From Rheinheimera lutimaris (GTDB taxonomy: Bacteria > Pseudomonadota > Gammaproteobacteria > Enterobacterales > Alteromonadaceae): a stretch of 64,000 bases of DNA. Of the stretch, positions 60,598 to 64,000 are shown in pieces. The stretch is from contig NZ_JABSOD010000014.1 of the NCBI RefSeq assembly GCF_013283795.1, forward strand, positions 1 to 64,000, written 5' to 3'. How positions within the stretch are numbered: position 1 is the stretch's first letter; each line of letters opens with the position of its first letter. Below the pieces are notes generated by a model. That model saw only the letters and a program-made list of their open reading frames with translations. It had not been told where the DNA came from and did not search any database. The position numbers and the translations under genes are program-made.

Positions 60598-61788
60598 CTA
60601 AACGAAAAGCTCATTTATCAGAACGCCTTTGAAATAAATAAGCTTATCTCTTTTTTCATTCAGCAATTTTATCCGAGTTTCAAAACTTAATAGCATCGAA
60701 GAAATTTTTTCCTGTTCACTTTTTTCTACAGGCAGCTTGAACTTAATCTTAGACAATGTCGGGAATTTCAAATTCCATGTATCTGAGGTCAACCCTTGCG
60801 AGTATCTCTTAAAAATAAAAATGACAGATGGATGCTTAAAAAAGTATGAAAAAAACAACGGATCTGCATTACTTTTTGTTGTTAAAACGGTATAGGCAGG
60901 ACTAACAATTCCCTCCATCGAGGATAAACCGCTCGCACCTTGCCACATACGCATAGAGTTGTACGCAATGTCTCCCGGAAGAACGCGCTTATAATTACTT
61001 CTATCTTCACTAGCATTGTTCTTTCCCTCTACATCACTACGACTGATAACTCCATCGGACAATGTAACGGATAACAACTCTAAGTCTGCGTGACCTTTTT
61101 CGCTGCGTTCCAATAAATAACTACCGAGTTCACAATCTTGCCAGTCAAGGTAGTTCGTTCCATCTGGCTTTTTAAAGCGAACTTCCCCAGAGAAAATACG
61201 GCTCGCTAATCCAGCCACGAAATTTTCTTCTAGTTCTATTTTTTTTCTGCAATTTAATATCGCACTTTCTATGGACAATAAAAAATCTTTTACTTTTACT
61301 TGCTCATCCTGCTCCGGAAGCAAAGTATTCCAAGCGGATAGATTTTTGTAATAAAGCCGTGTTCTTGTCCCTCCCATTTTCTGAATAGCCGCATATTTTT
61401 TAAAATCATTGCCATTATTCAGCTTAAGCAATAGGAAGTCAGAATCTAAATCTTTTGTGGTGAAAACAGGATATTCTTTACTTACTGCAAGAGGGGTTTC
61501 TAATTTATTGATATTAAATTTGAAAGTTGAATCATCACTCATGTGTCGATATACAAAATATCCCTGTGGAACTACTCCGTATTCACCTTCGTTCGCTAAC
61601 TCACGATTGTTGTAATACTCATTCTGAGGTTTTAGTCCCTCTCTGGTTGAACTGTAAACAGGCAAATCCGTCGGTGCGGGAACTCTCTCAACATAAGGTT
61701 GAAGGTAATCACCGAGTTTTTTTAACTTCCAGTTACCAGAGAACTCAGGAAATCGAAGTTTTGGGGCACGCTCAATAACTTTACTCAT
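60598..61788 (-). CDS. hsdS: Type I restriction specificity subunit HsdS
   Basis: A 396-residue specificity subunit with two target-recognition domains separated by conserved helices. The first begins RAPKLRFPEFSGNWKLKKLG and ends near EQVKVKDFLLSIESAILNCR; the second begins NYLDWQDCELGSYLLERSEK and ends SEQEKISSMLLSFETRIKLL. It determines the bipartite DNA target. The ATG at 61788 overlaps the hsdM stop (TGATG), with GAGG upstream, which decides it over a codon at 61821. It is more AT-rich in codon use than neighbouring core genes, as usual for hsdS. Confidence 0.93.
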   Translation of the reverse strand: MSKVIERAPKLRFPEFSGNWKLKKLGDYLQPYVERVPAPTDLPVYSSTREGLKPQNEYYNNRELANEGEYGVVPQGYFVYRHMSDDSTFKFNINKLETPLAVSKEYPVFTTKDLDSDFLLLKLNNGNDFKKYAAIQKMGGTRTRLYYKNLSAWNTLLPEQDEQVKVKDFLLSIESAILNCRKKIELEENFVAGLASRIFSGEVRFKKPDGTNYLDWQDCELGSYLLERSEKGHADLELLSVTLSDGVISRSDVEGKNNASEDRSNYKRVLPGDIAYNSMRMWQGASGLSSMEGIVSPAYTVLTTKSNADPLFFSYFFKHPSVIFIFKRYSQGLTSDTWNLKFPTLSKIKFKLPVEKSEQEKISSMLLSFETRIKLLNEKRDKLIYFKGVLINELFV

Positions 61789-63383
61789 CAAACCGGCGCC
61801 TCTATTCCCAACTCTTTGCAAAAATCACGGATGGCTTGATCGATATCCACCATGTCTTTATCCAGCTGTTTAATCTCTTTTGCCACGGCTGCTAAATCAA
61901 CCGGCTCCTCTTCTTCAAAAGTATCAACGTAGCGCGGAATATTAAGGTTGTAATCGTTTTCGGCTATTTCCGCTAACGTGGCAATATGGCTGTACTTCGG
62001 CTCTTCCTTACGCTCACGGTAGGTGTCGATAATCTTGTCGATGTCCTGCGTACGCAGATAATTCTGGTTTTTGGCTTTCTCATAATGATCGCTGCCACTG
62101 GCGTCAATAAACAAAATATTGTCCGGGTTCTCACGGCATTTTTTAAACACCAGAATGCAGGTTGGAATACTGGTGCCGTAGAAGATATTTGCCGGCAGGC
62201 CTATTACCGCATCTAACCAGTTGCGCTCGGCTATCAGGTATTTACGGATATGGCCTTCGGCGGCACCTCGGAACAGTACACCATGCGGCAGTACTACCGC
62301 CATGGTACCGTTGTCGTCCAGCTGATACAGCATATGCTGTACAAAGGCGAAATCAGCTTTTGACGCCGGTGCCAGCCTGCCGTACTGGGCAAAGCGATCG
62401 TCGCTTTCAAATATTTTGTTGGCACTCCACTGCGCCGAAAATGGTGGGTTAGCGACCACCGCTTCAAACTTAAAGTCCAGGTGCTGTGGCTGTTCCAGCG
62501 TGTCTTCCTGCTGCAAATTAAAATTACGATAATGCACACCGTGCAAAATCATATTCATCCGTGCCAGGTTGTAGGTGGTACGGTTCATTTCCTGGCCGTA
62601 AAAATCGCCAACGTGTTCTACTTCTTTGGCTACGCGCAGCAACAAAGAACCCGAACCGCAGGTTGGATCGTATACCGACTTTAACCGGCTTTTACCTAAT
62701 GTCACCAACTTCGCCAGAACCGTTGATACCGCCTGCGGCGTATAAAACTCACCGGCTTTTTTACCGGCACCGGCCGCAAATTGGCCGATCAGGTATTCGT
62801 AGGCATCTCCCAGTACATCGCTTTCGCTGTCGCTGAGCGCAAAATCTATGCGGTCTAAATGCAGCATTATTTTGGCAATCAGCTTATTTTTGGCATCCGC
62901 CGTGCGGCCTAGTTTGGTTGATGTCAGGTCCAAATCTTCAAACAGGTGGTCAAAGTCTTCTTCGCTGTCGGTACCCATGGTGGAGTGCTCAATGTTGTTC
63001 AGCACCCGAGTTAAGTCGTCCAAAATAAACGTATCTACCACCACGTCATCGTCATCATCGCTGGCTTTGTGTGCGCCGCGTTTGGCGATACTGCTAAACA
63101 GCTCAGATGGTTTTAAAAAGTAACCCAGCTCCTGTACTGCTTCTTCCTTAATAGCATGCAGCATTTCCTCGCCATCGCTACTGCCTTCATCGATCTGCAG
63201 AAAATCGATACCATCTTCTGCCAGAATGCTATTGGCGAAGTTATGCAGTTTCTCAGACAGGTATTTAAAGAAGATAAAGCCTAAACAGTAATCTCTGAAC
63301 TCGTCGGCATTCATTTTGCCACGCAGTTCGTTGGCAATATTCCACAGTTTCTGTTCCAGCTTCTTTTTTTGATCTTCAGTCAT
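61788..63383 (-). CDS. hsdM: Type I restriction modification subunit HsdM
   Basis: A 531-residue N6-adenine methyltransferase. The N-terminal helical domain starts KKLEQKLWNIANELRGKMNA; the catalytic domain has GEFYTPQAVS, the SAM motif YDPTCGSGSLLLRV and NPPF. It is the first gene of the five-gene operon and modifies the host target sites. An Asp-run (DDDDDVVVD) lies in the helical domain. Confidence 0.96.
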   Translation of the reverse strand: MTEDQKKKLEQKLWNIANELRGKMNADEFRDYCLGFIFFKYLSEKLHNFANSILAEDGIDFLQIDEGSSDGEEMLHAIKEEAVQELGYFLKPSELFSSIAKRGAHKASDDDDDVVVDTFILDDLTRVLNNIEHSTMGTDSEEDFDHLFEDLDLTSTKLGRTADAKNKLIAKIMLHLDRIDFALSDSESDVLGDAYEYLIGQFAAGAGKKAGEFYTPQAVSTVLAKLVTLGKSRLKSVYDPTCGSGSLLLRVAKEVEHVGDFYGQEMNRTTYNLARMNMILHGVHYRNFNLQQEDTLEQPQHLDFKFEAVVANPPFSAQWSANKIFESDDRFAQYGRLAPASKADFAFVQHMLYQLDDNGTMAVVLPHGVLFRGAAEGHIRKYLIAERNWLDAVIGLPANIFYGTSIPTCILVFKKCRENPDNILFIDASGSDHYEKAKNQNYLRTQDIDKIIDTYRERKEEPKYSHIATLAEIAENDYNLNIPRYVDTFEEEEPVDLAAVAKEIKQLDKDMVDIDQAIRDFCKELGIEAPV

Positions 63384-63628
63384 GGTGCTCTCAAATTAGG
63401 TATTACTGCGTCGGCTCAAGCTTACTAAACACTAATAGCCTGGCCGATTATATTTGCCGCTTATGGTATAGCGATATGCACCTGTAGCCAATGCTTTAAA
63501 TGCACAGTTGCCTGTACTATGACAGTGAAACTTGCTTAAAACCCGGTTGTCACATAGATTGATAGTTGCAGTGTGTAATTTCATGTATAATTTATGCCGC
63601 TGTTAGCTAAACCAAAAGGATAACGGGT
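63384..63628. other. Intergenic region between hsdM and the right-edge gene
   Basis: This 245-base stretch should hold the hsd operon promoter (leftward) and a rightward promoter. A TATAAT at 63586-63591 is 38 bases before the right-edge gene. I see no RNA gene and no clear inverted repeat for a C-protein-like controller. Confidence 0.4.
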
Positions 63629-64000
63629 GTGACTGAATACAGAAAGCTTGAAAATCAGCCGCTTAAACTGGTGCTTGTCGAATTTCGTTTTTCGCAGATC
63701 CTGCAAATTGAGCAGTATATTCCGCAACTGCAGGAAGCGTTGCGCAGGCAGTACCCTACGTTCAGAAAAAGTACTGAGCAATCTATCCACGTGCAAGCGG
63801 ATCAGTTTGAGATTTCGTCGAGCCATCGCTGGTCATTTATCTCCGGCGATAAAAAACATGCGATAGATATTAGCCAGGATAAGCTGGTGTATTTTACCAA
63901 TGACTATCCGCGCTTTGATGGTTTTGCCGATGCGTGCAGAAATGCGCTGCAAACAGTGATTGAAATAGTGGAGCCCTCATTACTTTTACGTATCGGCCTG
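63629..64000 (+). CDS. TIGR04255-like protein, N-terminal part (cut by window end)
   Basis: The first 124 residues of a gene that continues past the window. MTEYRKLENQPLKLVLVEFR and FSQILQIEQYIPQLQEALRR match the N-terminus of the TIGR04255 family, proteins of about 250 residues with a sporadic distribution, often near restriction or defence genes. The start is GTG at 63629, with AAGGA about nine bases upstream. The frame is open to the last base. Function is unknown. Confidence 0.75.
   Translation, partial: MTEYRKLENQPLKLVLVEFRFSQILQIEQYIPQLQEALRRQYPTFRKSTEQSIHVQADQFEISSSHRWSFISGDKKHAIDISQDKLVYFTNDYPRFDGFADACRNALQTVIEIVEPSLLLRIGL

Overview
The window looks like chromosome from a marine or freshwater gammaproteobacterium of the Alteromonadales/Chromatiaceae type. 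A Rheinheimera or Alishewanella relative is my best guess, from gene content rather than any search. Housekeeping order at the right (rpmB-rpmG, radC/coaBC, dut, slmA, pyrE, rph, yicC) is typically gammaproteobacterial. Many TonB-dependent receptors, secreted peptidases, a Mxd-like polysaccharide operon and a TPP-riboswitch thiamine operon fit Alteromonadales. I see no rRNA, tRNA, CRISPR array, transposase or integrase.

Layout. 0-6 kb: an M16 lipoprotein peptidase, an unknown lipoprotein, and a sodA-zip pair in which the ZIP metal transporter has an in-frame amber codon. 6-8 kb: a near-consensus Fur box drives sodA one way and two unknown small genes the other, beside a two-subunit bacterioferritin (one ferroxidase-type and one heme-type subunit). 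8-14 kb: an S10 peptidase, RidA, a TetR regulator with three tandem operators, a DMT exporter, an unknown coupled pair and a solute-binding protein. 14-20 kb: an iron/heme operon (DUF4198-like, EF-hand lipoprotein, hemoglobin-type receptor, TonB, ExbB, ExbD) with Fur-like sites. 20-26.4 kb: an oligopeptidase B-like enzyme, then a thiamine salvage operon under a TPP riboswitch. 27.3-31.4 kb: an arsenic operon with an ArsC-ArsR fusion, GAPDH and ArsJ, followed by a CDF transporter.

31.4-38 kb: a GGDEF/EAL protein and an mxdABC-like operon for exopolysaccharide and biofilm. 38.0-42.2 kb: an accessory module of about 4 kb flanked by imperfect 42-43 bp direct repeats. It holds a tiny membrane protein, a secreted Cys/Gly-rich protein, a small membrane protein, a membrane-anchored ankyrin-like protein and a Fic-domain protein. 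42.3-55.5 kb: MgtE, a DUF432-like/MscS pair, an Omp85-like protein and the housekeeping block. Three copies of a long-hairpin dispersed repeat lie around slmA and dgkA.

55.5-63.4 kb: a type I restriction-modification operon, hsdM-hsdS-(Abi_C-like HEPN)-hepT-hsdR. The HepT-type HEPN toxin gene overlaps hsdR by one base, and hsdR carries an in-frame N-terminal minimal nucleotidyltransferase (MNT) domain, the usual antitoxin of HepT. The antitoxin therefore appears physically fused to the restriction subunit. This is the best candidate for an undescribed system: a restriction complex that guards a HEPN RNase, analogous in layout to the prr locus with PrrC. The right edge holds the start of a TIGR04255-like gene.

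All family assignments come from reading motifs in the translated sequence. No database search was run.
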